Assembly: GCF_042651065.1 (NCBI RefSeq)
Contig: NZ_JBHSCH010000014.1
Span: 20,583 to 84,582, forward strand
Direction: 5' to 3'
Source: Pseudoroseomonas aestuarii
Lineage (GTDB): Bacteria > Pseudomonadota > Alphaproteobacteria > Acetobacterales > Acetobacteraceae
Length of the DNA: 64,000 nucleotides
In this document: positions 33,336 through 42,309 of the stretch, piece after piece
Position numbering within the stretch: position 1 is the first letter of the stretch
Layout: each line of letters begins with the position of its first letter
Position numbers and translations under genes: made by a program
The notes under the pieces: model-generated
What the model saw: the letters and a program-made list of their open reading frames with translations, nothing else
Database searches by the model: none
Told to the model about the DNA's origin: nothing

Positions 33336-35704
33336 CCGCGCTGCTGGCTGAGGCGGCGCCCCGGGGTGCCGCCGCCTGCGCCCATTGCGGCGCGCCCCTG
33401 CCGGAGGGGGCGGCGCGCTTCTGCTGCGCCGGCTGCGCGGGCGCGCACGCGCTGGTCTCCGGCCTCGGCCTCGATGCCTTCTACCGCCGGCAGGAGACCG
33501 CCGCCGGCACGCTGCGCCCGGCGGAGGCCCCGCCCGAGACGGATTTCGCCGCCCTCGCCCTGCCCGGGCGCGGCGGCACCCACAGGCTGGAGCTGATGGT
33601 CTCCGGCCTCACCTGCGGCGCCTGCGTCTGGCTGCTGGAGCAGGCGCTGGCGCAGGAGCCGGACGTGCTGCGCGCCCGCGCCAGCCTCTCGGCCCGCCGG
33701 CTCACCCTGGAATGGCGGGGCGGGGCGGCGCGCGCCAACGCGCTGGTGGCGCTGATCGCCCGGCTCGGCTTCCGCGCCGCGCCCTGGTCCCCCGCCTGCC
33801 TGCGCGCCACCGAGGATGCCGAGGGGCGGGCGCTGCTGCGCGCGCTCGGCATCGCCGCCTTCGGCATGATGAACGTCATGCTGGTCTCGGTGGCGGTCTG
33901 GGCCGGCACCGACATGGGCGAGGCCACGCGCCACCTGATGCACTGGCTGGCGGCGCTCATCGGCCTGCCGGTGGTGCTGGTGGCGGGCATGCCCTTCTAC
34001 CGCTCCGCCTGGCACTCGGTGCGGGCGGGGCGGCCGAACATGGATCTCGCCGTCTCGCTCGGCATCCTCGCCACCACGGCGATGAGCCTCTCCGAGACGC
34101 TGCGCAACGGCGACTACACCTGGTTCGACGGTGCCACCGCCCTGCTGGCGCTGCTGCTGGCGGGCCGGGTGCTGGACCGCGCCGCGCGCCGCCGCGCTCG
34201 CCAGGCGGTGGCCGAGCTGCTGGCGCTGCAGGAGGGCACGGTGCAGCGGCTCTGCTCGTCGGGGGTGGCGGAGTCCTGCCCCGCCGCCGCCATCCGCGCC
34301 GGCGACCGCATCCTGCTGGCGCGCGGCGAGCGGCTGCGGCTGGACGGGGTGGTGGATAGCCCCGAGGCGCTGGTCGACACCGCCGCCACCTCGGGCGAGA
34401 GCCTGCCGCGCCTGCTGCGCCGGGGCGAGGCCCTGGCCGCCGGCGCGGTGAATCTCGGCGACCCCTTCGTGCTGCGCGTCACCGCCGCCCTGGCCGACGG
34501 CTCGCTCGCCGCCATGGCGCGGCTGCTGGAGCGGGCGGAGCAGGCGCGCGGCCGCTTCGTCTCCATCGCCGACAAGGCGGCGCGCTTCTACGTGCCGGCG
34601 GCGCACGCGGTGGCGCTGGCCACCTTCCTCGGCTGGTGGCTGTGGGTGGGCGTCTCCTGGCAGGCGGCGCTGGTGCCGGCCGTCGCTGCGTTGATCATCA
34701 CCTGCCCCTGCGGCCTCGCCATCGCCGTGCCGGCGGTGCAGGTGGCGGCGAGCGGCGCGCTGTTCCGCCGCGGCGTGCTGGTGGCCTCGGCCACCGCGCT
34801 GGAGCGGCTGGCCGGCGCCGGCCATGTGGTGCTCGACAAGACCGGCACGCTGACCGAAGGCCGCCCCGTGCTGCTGGAGGAGCCGGGCCGGCGCGTCTCG
34901 GCGCTGCGCGAGCCGGCGGCGCAGGCGCGGGCCTCGCGCCACCCGCTGGCGCGCGCGCTGGTGGCGGCCTGCCCCGACGCGCCCCCCGCGCCGGAGGGCG
35001 TGGTGGAGGTGCCGGGCCAGGGCCTCCGCCTCGCCGGTGTGCAGGGGGGCGGGCCGGAGGGCGAGACGCGCCTCGGCAGCGCCCCCTTCATCGGCCTGCC
35101 GCAGGAGGATGAGGGGCTGACGCTGTGGCTGGCGCGCCCCGGCCTCTCCCCCGTGCCCTTCCGCTTCGCCGACCGGCTGCGGGAGGATGCCGCCCCCGCC
35201 GTGGCGGCGCTGCGGGAGCTGGGGCTGGAGGCCGAGCTGCTCTCGGGCGACGCGCCGCCGGCGGTGGAGGCCGCCGCCCACGCCACCGGCATCGGGCCCT
35301 GGCAGGCGCGCGCCACGCCGGAGGGCAAGGCGGAGCGCATCGCCGCGCTGAGCGTGGCCGGGCACCGGCCGCTGATGGTGGGGGATGGCATCAACGACGC
35401 CGCCGCCCTGGCGCTGGCGCATGTCTCGGCCACGCCGCAGGGCGCCACCGACCTGGCGCAGGGCGCGGCCGACCTGGTGCTGCGCGGGGAAGGGCTGGGG
35501 GCGCTGCCCTACGCCATCCGCGTGGCACGGCGGGCGCAGCGCCTGGCGCGGCAGAATATCGCCTTCAGCTTGATCTACAACATGGTCGCGGTGCCCTGCG
35601 CGGTGCTGGGATACGCCACGCCGCTGATCGCGGCGCTGGTGATGGCCTCCTCCTCCATCATCGTCATCCTCAATGCGCTGCGCGCCGGGAAGGTGAAGGC
35701 ATGA
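33332..35704 (+). CDS. ccoI: cbb3-specific copper-transporting P1B ATPase
   Basis: This 790-residue copper ATPase supplies the CcoN copper. Order: an N-terminal Cys cluster (CAHCG, CCAGC) of the P-type ATPase metal-binding type, an HMA domain with SGLTCGACVW, eight helices with the CPCGLA ion motif, TSGES (actuator), the phosphorylation motif DKTGTLTEG, HPLARAL and GDGINDAAAL. The ATG overlaps the ccoH stop and its own stop overlaps ccoS. Confidence 0.96.
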   Translation: MTALLAEAAPRGAAACAHCGAPLPEGAARFCCAGCAGAHALVSGLGLDAFYRRQETAAGTLRPAEAPPETDFAALALPGRGGTHRLELMVSGLTCGACVWLLEQALAQEPDVLRARASLSARRLTLEWRGGAARANALVALIARLGFRAAPWSPACLRATEDAEGRALLRALGIAAFGMMNVMLVSVAVWAGTDMGEATRHLMHWLAALIGLPVVLVAGMPFYRSAWHSVRAGRPNMDLAVSLGILATTAMSLSETLRNGDYTWFDGATALLALLLAGRVLDRAARRRARQAVAELLALQEGTVQRLCSSGVAESCPAAAIRAGDRILLARGERLRLDGVVDSPEALVDTAATSGESLPRLLRRGEALAAGAVNLGDPFVLRVTAALADGSLAAMARLLERAEQARGRFVSIADKAARFYVPAAHAVALATFLGWWLWVGVSWQAALVPAVAALIITCPCGLAIAVPAVQVAASGALFRRGVLVASATALERLAGAGHVVLDKTGTLTEGRPVLLEEPGRRVSALREPAAQARASRHPLARALVAACPDAPPAPEGVVEVPGQGLRLAGVQGGGPEGETRLGSAPFIGLPQEDEGLTLWLARPGLSPVPFRFADRLREDAAPAVAALRELGLEAELLSGDAPPAVEAAAHATGIGPWQARATPEGKAERIAALSVAGHRPLMVGDGINDAAALALAHVSATPQGATDLAQGAADLVLRGEGLGALPYAIRVARRAQRLARQNIAFSLIYNMVAVPCAVLGYATPLIAALVMASSSIIVILNALRAGKVKA

Positions 35705-35865
35705 GTGCCCTGCTGCTGCTGGTGCCCCTGGCGCTGTTCCTGGGCGGCCTCGCCCTGCTGCTGTTCCTCTGGACGCTGCGCGCCCGCCAGTATGACGACC
35801 TGGACGGCGCCGCCGCCCGCATCCTCTACGACGACCTGCCCTCCAAGCCGCGAGACCCCCGATGA
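35701..35865 (+). CDS. ccoS: cbb3-type oxidase assembly protein CcoS
   Basis: This 54-residue protein has one hydrophobic helix (LLLLVPLALFLGGLALLLFLWTL) and the family signature RARQYDDLDGAAARIL just after it. CcoS is required for cofactor insertion into cbb3 oxidase. Both ends overlap neighbouring genes by the ATGA pattern. Confidence 0.93.
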   Translation: MSALLLLVPLALFLGGLALLLFLWTLRARQYDDLDGAAARILYDDLPSKPRDPR

Positions 35866-36047
35866 GCCCCACCCGCATCTTCTTCCTGCTGTTCTCGGCG
35901 CTGATCGCCCTTACCGGCCTGCTGGCCGCCGGCGCCTCGGTGGACGGGCCGCTGACCCTGTTCGGCCTCGGCCTGTTCCTGTTCGGGGTGTTCTTCGCCC
36001 TGTTCCTGGTCAAGCGCACCTATGACGAGGCGGAAGATCTGGGCTGA
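35862..36047 (+). CDS. small two-helix membrane protein ending the cco operon
   Basis: This 61-residue protein consists almost entirely of two membrane helices (about residues 4-25 and 31-51) with a short acidic tail YDEAEDLG. Its ATG overlaps the ccoS stop, so it is translated with the oxidase assembly genes. It is not one of the named Cco proteins I recognise; a role in oxidase assembly or stability is inferred from position. Confidence 0.75.
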   Translation: MSPTRIFFLLFSALIALTGLLAAGASVDGPLTLFGLGLFLFGVFFALFLVKRTYDEAEDLG

Positions 36048-36119
36048 GGCGCGCGGCTTCCCGGCCGCCACCGCCGGCCGGGACACGGCGGGAGAAGGGG
36101 GACCTTCGAGAAGCCCCCT

Positions 36120-36146
36120 GCGGCCATGCCCCTGTGGCATGGCCGC
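36120..36146 (+). terminator. hairpin after the cco operon
   Basis: An exact 11-bp stem (36120-36130 with 36136-36146) and 5-base loop are followed by a pyrimidine-rich CTCCCTTCCC run. It lies 73 bases after the last cco-operon stop and before thrS. The T run is weak, so termination strength is uncertain. Confidence 0.55.
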
Positions 36147-36204
36147 CTCCCTTCCCCCGGGGCGGCGCGGCAGCGGCCTTCACCCCATATCAACCCATTA
36201 GCCG

Positions 36205-36233
36205 TTGACGCGCTGCGCCCGCGCCCTCATGGT
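36205..36233 (+). promoter_or_regulatory. possible sigma-70-type promoter for thrS
   Basis: TTGACG at 36205-36210 is a good -35 match, with a weak -10 candidate (CATGGT) 17 bases later, placing transcription start about 35 bases before the thrS ATG. No T-box or tRNA-like leader is visible in the 227-base gap. Confidence 0.3.
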
Positions 36234-36274
36234 CCGGCGCCCTTTTTCCACCAGCTTCTGGGAATGGATTTCCG

Positions 36275-38230
36275 ATGCCTGCGATCACGCTGCCCGACCA
36301 GTCCGTCCGCGTCTTCGACGAGGCGGTGACGGGCACCACCGTGGCCGCCGCCATCGGGCCCGGCCTCGCCAAGGCGGCGCTGGCCATGCAGGTCGATGGC
36401 GTGCTGCGCGACCTCTCCCACCGCATCGAGTCCGACGCCGCCGTGCGCTTCATCACGCGGCGCGACCCCGAGGCGCTGGAGATGATCCGCCACGACGCCG
36501 CGCATGTGCTGGCGGAAGCCGTGCAGGAGCTCTACCCCGGCACGCAGGTGACGATCGGCCCCGCCATCGAGGGCGGCTTCTACTACGACTTCGCCCGCAA
36601 CGAGCCCTTCACGCCCGAGGACTTCCCGGCGATCGAGGCGAAGATGCGGGAGATCATCTCGCGGAACGCCGCCTTCGTGCGCGAGGAATGGCCGCGCGAG
36701 GAGGCGATCGCCTTCTTCGAGGCCAAGGGCGAGCGCTACAAGGCCGAGCTGATCCGCGACCTGCCGGTGGAGGTGCCGATCAGCATCTACCGCCAGGGCG
36801 AGTGGCTCGACCTCTGCCGCGGCCCGCACATGCGGAGCACGGGCGACATCGGCTCCGCCTTCAAGCTGATGAAGGTGGCCGGCGCCTACTGGCGGGGCGA
36901 CCACCGCAATGCCATGCTCAGCCGCATCTACGCCACCGCCTGGCGCGACCAGAAGGAGCTGGACGCCCACCTGCACCAGCTGGAGGAGGCGGAGCGCCGC
37001 GACCACCGCAAGATCGGCAAGGAGATGGGCCTGTTCCACCTCCAGGAGGAGGCGGTCGGCAGCATCTTCTGGCACCCCAAGGGCTGGCGCCTCTACAGCC
37101 GGGTGCAGGACTACATGCGCCGCCGGCTGGACGCCGCCCTCTACCAGGAGGTGCGCACGCCGCAGCTGGTGGACCGCAAGCTGTGGGAGGCCTCCGGCCA
37201 CTGGGAGAAGTTCCGCGAGAACATGTTCCTGGCGACCGTGGACGACGAGTCCGAGAAGGACCGCCTGCTGGCCCTGAAGCCGATGAACTGCCCCTGCCAT
37301 GTGCAGATCTTCAATCAGGGCCTCCGCAGCTACCGCGAGCTGCCGCTGCGCATGGCCGAGTTCGGCGCCTGCCACCGCTACGAGCCCTCCGGCGCGCTGC
37401 ACGGCATCATGCGCGTCCGCAGCTTCGTGCAGGACGACGCGCACATCTTCTGCTCGGAGGACCAGATCGCCGGCGAGACGGTGGAGTTCGTCGCGCTGCT
37501 CTCGGCGATCTACCGGGATTTCGGCTTCGAGAGCTTCCGCGTGAAGTTCTCCGACCGGCCGGAGAAGCGCGCCGGCGACGACGCCACCTGGGACCGCGCC
37601 GAGGGCGCGCTGAAGCAGGCCTGCGCCACCGCCGGCGTGGAGTACGAGCTGAACCCGGGGGAGGGCGCCTTCTACGGCCCGAAGCTGGAATTCGTCCTGC
37701 GCGACGCCATCGGCCGCGACTGGCAGTGCGGCACGCTGCAGGTGGATTTCGTGCTGCCCGAGCGGCTCGATGCCCAGTATGTGGGGGAGGATGGCAACCG
37801 CCACCGCCCCGTCATGCTGCACCGCGCCATCCTCGGCTCCTTCGAGCGCTTCCTCGGCATCCTGATCGAGGAGCATGCCGGGCGCTTCCCGCTCTGGCTG
37901 GCGCCCGTCCAGGTGGCGGTGGCCACCATCGTCGACGAGGCGGCGCCCTTCGCCCGCCAGGTGGCCGCCGCGCTGCAGAAGGCCGGGCTTGCGGTGGAGC
38001 TGGATCTGCGCAATGAAAAGATCAACCGCAAGGTCGTCGACCATATCGACCAGCGCGTGCCCGTGCTGGCCGTGATCGGCCGGCGCGAGGCGGAGGAGGG
38101 CAAGGTGGTGCTGCGCCGCCTGCCCGGGCGCGAGCAGGTGACGCTGACGCTGCAGGAGGCCGTGGCCACCCTTGCGGCGGAGGCAACGCCTCCCGATCTG
38201 AAAGAGCAGGCAATGGTTGCAGCAGCGTGA
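36275..38230 (+). CDS. thrS: threonine--tRNA ligase
   Basis: This 651-residue class II synthetase charges tRNA-Thr. Order: TGS domain (residues 1-60), editing/SAD domain with HDAAHVLAEAV, the catalytic core with zinc-ligand region MNCPCHVQIF, GACHRYEPSGALHG and VRSFVQDDAHIFC, then the anticodon-binding domain with APVQVAVATI. Length and order are normal. infC follows after 53 bases. Confidence 0.98.
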   Translation: MPAITLPDQSVRVFDEAVTGTTVAAAIGPGLAKAALAMQVDGVLRDLSHRIESDAAVRFITRRDPEALEMIRHDAAHVLAEAVQELYPGTQVTIGPAIEGGFYYDFARNEPFTPEDFPAIEAKMREIISRNAAFVREEWPREEAIAFFEAKGERYKAELIRDLPVEVPISIYRQGEWLDLCRGPHMRSTGDIGSAFKLMKVAGAYWRGDHRNAMLSRIYATAWRDQKELDAHLHQLEEAERRDHRKIGKEMGLFHLQEEAVGSIFWHPKGWRLYSRVQDYMRRRLDAALYQEVRTPQLVDRKLWEASGHWEKFRENMFLATVDDESEKDRLLALKPMNCPCHVQIFNQGLRSYRELPLRMAEFGACHRYEPSGALHGIMRVRSFVQDDAHIFCSEDQIAGETVEFVALLSAIYRDFGFESFRVKFSDRPEKRAGDDATWDRAEGALKQACATAGVEYELNPGEGAFYGPKLEFVLRDAIGRDWQCGTLQVDFVLPERLDAQYVGEDGNRHRPVMLHRAILGSFERFLGILIEEHAGRFPLWLAPVQVAVATIVDEAAPFARQVAAALQKAGLAVELDLRNEKINRKVVDHIDQRVPVLAVIGRREAEEGKVVLRRLPGREQVTLTLQEAVATLAAEATPPDLKEQAMVAAA

Positions 38231-38272
38231 CTGCTGCACCATAAGACTCACCCAAAGCGTTTCAACAGCGAC

Positions 38273-38286
38273 AGGAGCCGACTCTG
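38273..38286 (+). promoter_or_regulatory. ribosome binding site that sets a CTG start for infC
   Basis: AGGAG at 38273-38277 is followed, after six bases, by CTG at 38284 in the infC frame. No ATG, GTG or other good start with a ribosome site is available, and the next in-frame candidate, TTG 38311, has no AGGAG near it. Confidence 0.75.
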
Positions 38287-38823
38287 GCCCGAGGCCCTAT
38301 TCCGAACCAATTGCCCGCCCGCGACGGACCGCGTGTGAACGAGGATATCCGCGTTCCGCAGGTGCGCCTGATCGACCAGGACGGCGAGATGCTCGGCGTG
38401 ATGAGCGCGCGCGAAGCCCTGCTGCGCGCCTATGAGCTGGGCATGGATCTCCTGGAGATCAGCCCCAACGCCGTGCCGCCGGTCTGCAAGATCACCGACT
38501 ACGGCAAGTACAAGTACGAGCAGCAGAAGAAGGCCAACGAGGCCCGCAAGAAGCAGAAGATCGTCGAGATCAAGGAAATCAAGGTTCGCCCGAACATTGA
38601 TGACCATGATTACGACGTGAAGATGCGCGCGGCCAAGTCCTTCATCGAGGAAGGCGACAAGGTGAAGGTCACCCTGCGCTTCCGTGGCCGCGAGATGGCC
38701 CACCAGGACCTGGGCGTGAAGGTTCTGGAGCGCATCCGCACCGAGCTGGCCGAGCTGGCCAAGGTCGAGCAGATGCCGCGCCTCGAGAACCGCCAGATGA
38801 TCATGGTGCTGGCGCCGCGCTGA
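38284..38823 (+). CDS. infC: translation initiation factor IF-3, probable CTG start
   Basis: This 179-residue IF-3 prevents subunit joining and checks the start codon and initiator tRNA. From CTG 38284 the protein reads (M)ARGPIPNQLPARDGPRVNEDIR, the usual alphaproteobacterial N-terminus. The N-domain (VRLIDQDGEMLGV, ISPNAVPPVCKI), lysine-rich linker helix (KYEQQKKANEARKKQK) and C-domain (KVRPNIDDHDYDVKM, LRFRGREM) are complete. IF-3 genes commonly use a rare start so that IF-3 represses itself; E. coli uses ATT. TTG 38311 is the fallback start. Confidence 0.95.
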   Translation: MARGPIPNQLPARDGPRVNEDIRVPQVRLIDQDGEMLGVMSAREALLRAYELGMDLLEISPNAVPPVCKITDYGKYKYEQQKKANEARKKQKIVEIKEIKVRPNIDDHDYDVKMRAAKSFIEEGDKVKVTLRFRGREMAHQDLGVKVLERIRTELAELAKVEQMPRLENRQMIMVLAPR

Positions 38824-38869
38824 GCGGCCCGCGCCTCATCCGAGCCGCCGGCCTTGTGCCGTCGCGAAG

Positions 38870-38902
38870 GCCCAGGGACATCGCCCCTGGGCTTTTTTTT
38901 TT
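38870..38902 (+). terminator. rho-independent terminator after infC
   Basis: An 8-bp GC stem (38870-38877 with 38885-38892) is directly followed by ten T residues. It is the most canonical terminator in the window and ends the thrS-infC transcript; no rpmI-rplT genes follow. Confidence 0.93.
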
Positions 38903-38927
38903 GCGCCCGGCCTTCCTCGTGCCCCCG

Positions 38928-39650
38928 TCAGCGGCGCGGGAAGCGCAAATCCAGCCCTCGCGCGCGCCAGCCGGCCTCGATCATCGCCTTGTCGATCAAC
39001 CCGGAAGGGTCGGCCTTGCGCGGCGCGGTGGCCAGGCCCGGCGCCCGCTCCCGCCGCCAGACGCCGAGCAGGCGGCGCAGCTCCACCAGCGGCTCCGGAT
39101 GGTCGTCCACCCGCAGGTCGATGTCGGGGAAGTCCTCCGTCGTCACCAGCTTCATGGCGGCCGATTGCCGGCCGCGCCGGTCGCCGCCCGCGGCCTCGCC
39201 GGCATCCAGCGCCAGCACCAGCCGCTCGGGCAGCAGCAGCCCGGTGCCGGCGCGGAAGGTGGCCGCCGTCTCCCCCACCACGGCGGGGTTGGCCAGCATG
39301 TTGCCGGCCACGCTGAAGCCGGGGCCGGATTGCGAGCCGGCCCATTCCACGCAGCTCTCGCCGGTCCAGGCGGCGGTGCGGCCCTGGCGGTCCACGGCGT
39401 GGATCTGGCGCAGCGCGCGGCCGTCGTCGCCGGCCAGCGCGCCCTCGATGGCGGCGGCGGGGGCGAGGCCGCGCGCCATGCCGTCCAGCACCGCCGGGCC
39501 GAGGTAGCGGTTGGTGAAGGACTGGGTCGAGACCGCGCCCACCCCCGCCCGCACATAGGGGCAGGAGGCACCGACCGCGAAGGCGCAGGTGGTGACGGCC
39601 ACGGCGAAGGCGCCGGTTGCGGGATCGTGCGCCACGATCGACCAGGTCAT
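38928..39650 (-). CDS. DUF1028 family protein
   Basis: This 240-residue protein opens with TWSIVAHDPATGAFAVAVTTCAFAVG, the DUF1028 start, and continues with VRAGVGAVSTQSFTN, GFSVAGNML and LLLPERLVLALDAGEAAGGDRRG. The fold resembles Ntn hydrolases and members are associated with peptide or amide catabolism, but no activity is established. ATG 39650 gives the typical N-terminus; the upstream frame is a shadow. It is divergent from guaA. Confidence 0.88.
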   Translation of the reverse strand: MTWSIVAHDPATGAFAVAVTTCAFAVGASCPYVRAGVGAVSTQSFTNRYLGPAVLDGMARGLAPAAAIEGALAGDDGRALRQIHAVDRQGRTAAWTGESCVEWAGSQSGPGFSVAGNMLANPAVVGETAATFRAGTGLLLPERLVLALDAGEAAGGDRRGRQSAAMKLVTTEDFPDIDLRVDDHPEPLVELRRLLGVWRRERAPGLATAPRKADPSGLIDKAMIEAGWRARGLDLRFPRR

Positions 39651-39801
39651 TGGAGTTGTCGTCCCGTTGGAAAGTTCGCTTCCCAGCGTGGCGGCGGGCC
39701 CGCCGCCGATCAAGGGGCGGCCCGGCACCATATCGGTGCCGCAACCCTGCCGCGCCGCGCAAGAGCCTTGCCTCGGCGGTGCGGTTGTGGTGGAAGCCGG
39801 C

Positions 39802-41364
39802 ATGGCCGACCTCTCCTCCCACGACCGCATCCTCATCCTCGATTTCGGCAGCCAGGTGACGCAGCTGATCGCGCGCCGGGTGCGGGAATCGGGCGTCTAT
39901 TGCGAGATCTGGCCGTTCACGGCCGATGCCGCGCGCATCCAGGGCTTCGCCCCGAAGGGGATCATCCTCTCGGGCGGCCCGGCCAGCACCGTGGACGAGG
40001 GCAGCCCGCGCGCGCCGCAGGTGGTGTTCGAGATGGACATCCCCGTGCTCGGCATCTGCTACGGCCAGCAGACCATGTGCATGCAGCTCGGCGGGCTGGT
40101 CGAGAAGAGCGACCACCAGGAATACGGCCGCGCCTATGTCGAGGTGCAGGAGGATTGCGCGCTGACCCGGGGCCTCTGGTCCCCCGGCGCGCGCGAGCAG
40201 GTGTGGATGAGCCATGGCGACCGCGTGGCGCGGCTGCCGGAGGGGTTCCGCATCGTCGCCACCAGCCCCGGCGCGCCCTATGCCATGGTGGCCGATGACA
40301 GCCGCCACTTCTACGGCATCCAGTTCCACCCCGAGGTGGTGCACACGCCGCACGGCACCCAGCTGCTGCGCAACTTCACCCACGAGGTGTGCGGCTGCCA
40401 GGGCGACTGGACCATGGCCGCCTTCCGCGCCGAGGCCATCGCCCGCATCCGCGCCCAGGTGGGGGACGGCAAGGTGGTGTGCGGCCTCTCGGGCGGCGTC
40501 GATTCCTCCGTCGCCGCCGTGCTGATCCACGAGGCGATCGGCGACCAGCTCACCTGCATCTATGTCGACCATGGCGTGATGCGCGCCGGCGAGACCGAGC
40601 AGGTGGTGCAGACCTTCCGCGACCGCTTCAACATCAAGCTGGTGCACCGCGACGCCTCCGACCTGTTCCTCGGCCAGCTCGCCGGCGTCACCGACCCCGA
40701 GAAGAAGCGCAAGACCATCGGCCGGCTGTTCATCGAGGTGTTCGAGGAGGAGCAGGAGAAGATCGGCGGCGCCGACTTCCTGGCCCAGGGCACGCTCTAC
40801 CCGGACGTGATCGAGAGCGTCTCGGCCACCGGCGGCCCCTCCGTCACCATCAAGTCGCACCACAATGTGGGCGGCCTGCCGGAGGACATGCGGATGCGGC
40901 TGGTCGAGCCGCTGCGCGACCTGTTCAAGGACGAGGTGCGCGCGCTCGGCCGGGAGCTGGGCATGCCGGAGGAGATCGTCGGCCGCCACCCCTTCCCGGG
41001 GCCGGGGCTGGCCATCCGCATCCCCGGCGAGGTGACGCGCGAGAAGGTGCAGATCCTGCAGAAGGCGGACAGCATCTACCTGGAGGAGATCCGCGCCGCC
41101 GGGCTGTACGACGCCATCTGGCAGGCCTTCACCGTGCTGCTGCCGGTGCGCACCGTGGGCGTGATGGGCGATGGCCGCACCTATGACAGCGCCTGCGCGC
41201 TGCGCGCCGTGACCAGCACGGACGGCATGACGGCCGATGTCTACCCCTTCACCATGGAGTTCCTGACGCGGGTGGCGGGGCGCATCGTCAACGAGGTGCG
41301 CGGCATCAACCGCGTCACCTACGACATCACCAGCAAGCCCCCCGGCACCATCGAGTGGGAGTGA
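39802..41364 (+). CDS. guaA: GMP synthase (glutamine-hydrolysing)
   Basis: This 520-residue enzyme aminates XMP to GMP. The class I glutamine amidotransferase domain has GICYGQQ (catalytic Cys) and QFHPEVVH (His/Glu). The ATP-pyrophosphatase domain has GLSGGVDSSV, and the C-terminal dimerisation domain ends with RITYDI-like NRVTYDITSKPPGTIEWE. Length is standard. It stands alone, without guaB. Confidence 0.98.
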   Translation: MADLSSHDRILILDFGSQVTQLIARRVRESGVYCEIWPFTADAARIQGFAPKGIILSGGPASTVDEGSPRAPQVVFEMDIPVLGICYGQQTMCMQLGGLVEKSDHQEYGRAYVEVQEDCALTRGLWSPGAREQVWMSHGDRVARLPEGFRIVATSPGAPYAMVADDSRHFYGIQFHPEVVHTPHGTQLLRNFTHEVCGCQGDWTMAAFRAEAIARIRAQVGDGKVVCGLSGGVDSSVAAVLIHEAIGDQLTCIYVDHGVMRAGETEQVVQTFRDRFNIKLVHRDASDLFLGQLAGVTDPEKKRKTIGRLFIEVFEEEQEKIGGADFLAQGTLYPDVIESVSATGGPSVTIKSHHNVGGLPEDMRMRLVEPLRDLFKDEVRALGRELGMPEEIVGRHPFPGPGLAIRIPGEVTREKVQILQKADSIYLEEIRAAGLYDAIWQAFTVLLPVRTVGVMGDGRTYDSACALRAVTSTDGMTADVYPFTMEFLTRVAGRIVNEVRGINRVTYDITSKPPGTIEWE

Positions 41365-41396
41365 GCGGCGCGGGGGCCTGAGCCCCCGCCCGCAGC

Positions 41397-42284
41397 TCAG
41401 CCGCCCCCGGCCAGCGCCCGCAGCAGGATGTCCCGCGCGAAGGCGACGCGCGGGTGCCGCAGCGCCGCCCGCGCCCAGACGAGGTAGAACTGGTTGCGCG
41501 GCACCTCCCGCGGCGCCGGGATCTCGGCCAGGCTGCCATCCCCGCGCTGCTCCCGCGTCAGGTAGCCGGGCAGCACGGACCAGCCGATGCCGGCGCAGAG
41601 GCTGGCGCGCAGCACTCGCAGGTCCGGCACCGTCACCGCCGGCAGCCGCTCCAGCACGATGTCGTTCGCCTCGAGCCAGCTGCGCAGCAGCGGGCGGTCG
41701 AGGTCGTAGGCGAGGTGGGGCACCGCCGCCAGCCCCTCGCGCAGCGTCGCCGCGACGGCGATCCGCGCGGCGATGGCGGGCGCCGCCACGGCGCGCAGGT
41801 TCTCCTCGCCCACCCCCTGGCAGGCGAGGCGCGGATCCTCGGGCAGCGAGGCCGTCAGCCCGAGATGGACGCGGCCATCGAGCAGCATCTCGTACAGCGC
41901 CGCGCGGCCGCCGATATGCAGCCGCAGGTCCAGCCCGGCCTCCACCAGCGGCCCGAGGCGCGGCGCGACATGCTCGCCCAGATAGTCGGAGGGTGCTGCG
42001 ATGTGGACGGTGCCCGACAGCCGCGCCGAGCGGGCGCGCGCCGTGGCCAGCGCCGCCTCCGCCGTATCCAGGCTGTTTCCAAGCGCGGCGGCGAGGTCGT
42101 CGGCGATCGCGGTCGGCTGCACGCCGCGCGGGCGCCGCTCGAACAGCCGGTGCGAGAGCTGCGCCTCCAGCGACGCCACGTGCTGCGACACCGCCGGCTG
42201 GCTCAGGCCGAGGGCGCGCGCCGCGCCGCTGAGCGAGCGGCGCCGGTAGACCTCGATGAAGGTGCGCAGCTGTGGCAGCGACAT
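41397..42284 (-). CDS. LysR-family transcriptional regulator
   Basis: This 295-residue regulator has a helix-turn-helix (VYRRRSLSGAARALGLSQPAVSQHVASLEAQL, LFERRPRG) and a LysR effector domain beginning near GTVHIAAPSDYLGEH. It is divergent from the DJ-1/PfpI gene, with a palindrome in the shared 146-base region, so that gene is its likely target. Effector unknown. Confidence 0.92.
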   Translation of the reverse strand: MSLPQLRTFIEVYRRRSLSGAARALGLSQPAVSQHVASLEAQLSHRLFERRPRGVQPTAIADDLAAALGNSLDTAEAALATARARSARLSGTVHIAAPSDYLGEHVAPRLGPLVEAGLDLRLHIGGRAALYEMLLDGRVHLGLTASLPEDPRLACQGVGEENLRAVAAPAIAARIAVAATLREGLAAVPHLAYDLDRPLLRSWLEANDIVLERLPAVTVPDLRVLRASLCAGIGWSVLPGYLTREQRGDGSLAEIPAPREVPRNQFYLVWARAALRHPRVAFARDILLRALAGGG

Positions 42285-42291
42285 CGGGTTG

Positions 42292-42309
42292 CCATAAATG
42301 GATTTATGG
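42292..42309. promoter_or_regulatory. palindrome between the LysR and DJ-1/PfpI genes (likely operator)
   Basis: CCATAAA and TTTATGG are exact inverted repeats around a 4-base centre, beginning 8 bases upstream of the LysR ATG. It is AT-rich in GC-rich surroundings. Position and symmetry suit LysR autoregulation and control of the divergent gene. Confidence 0.6.
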
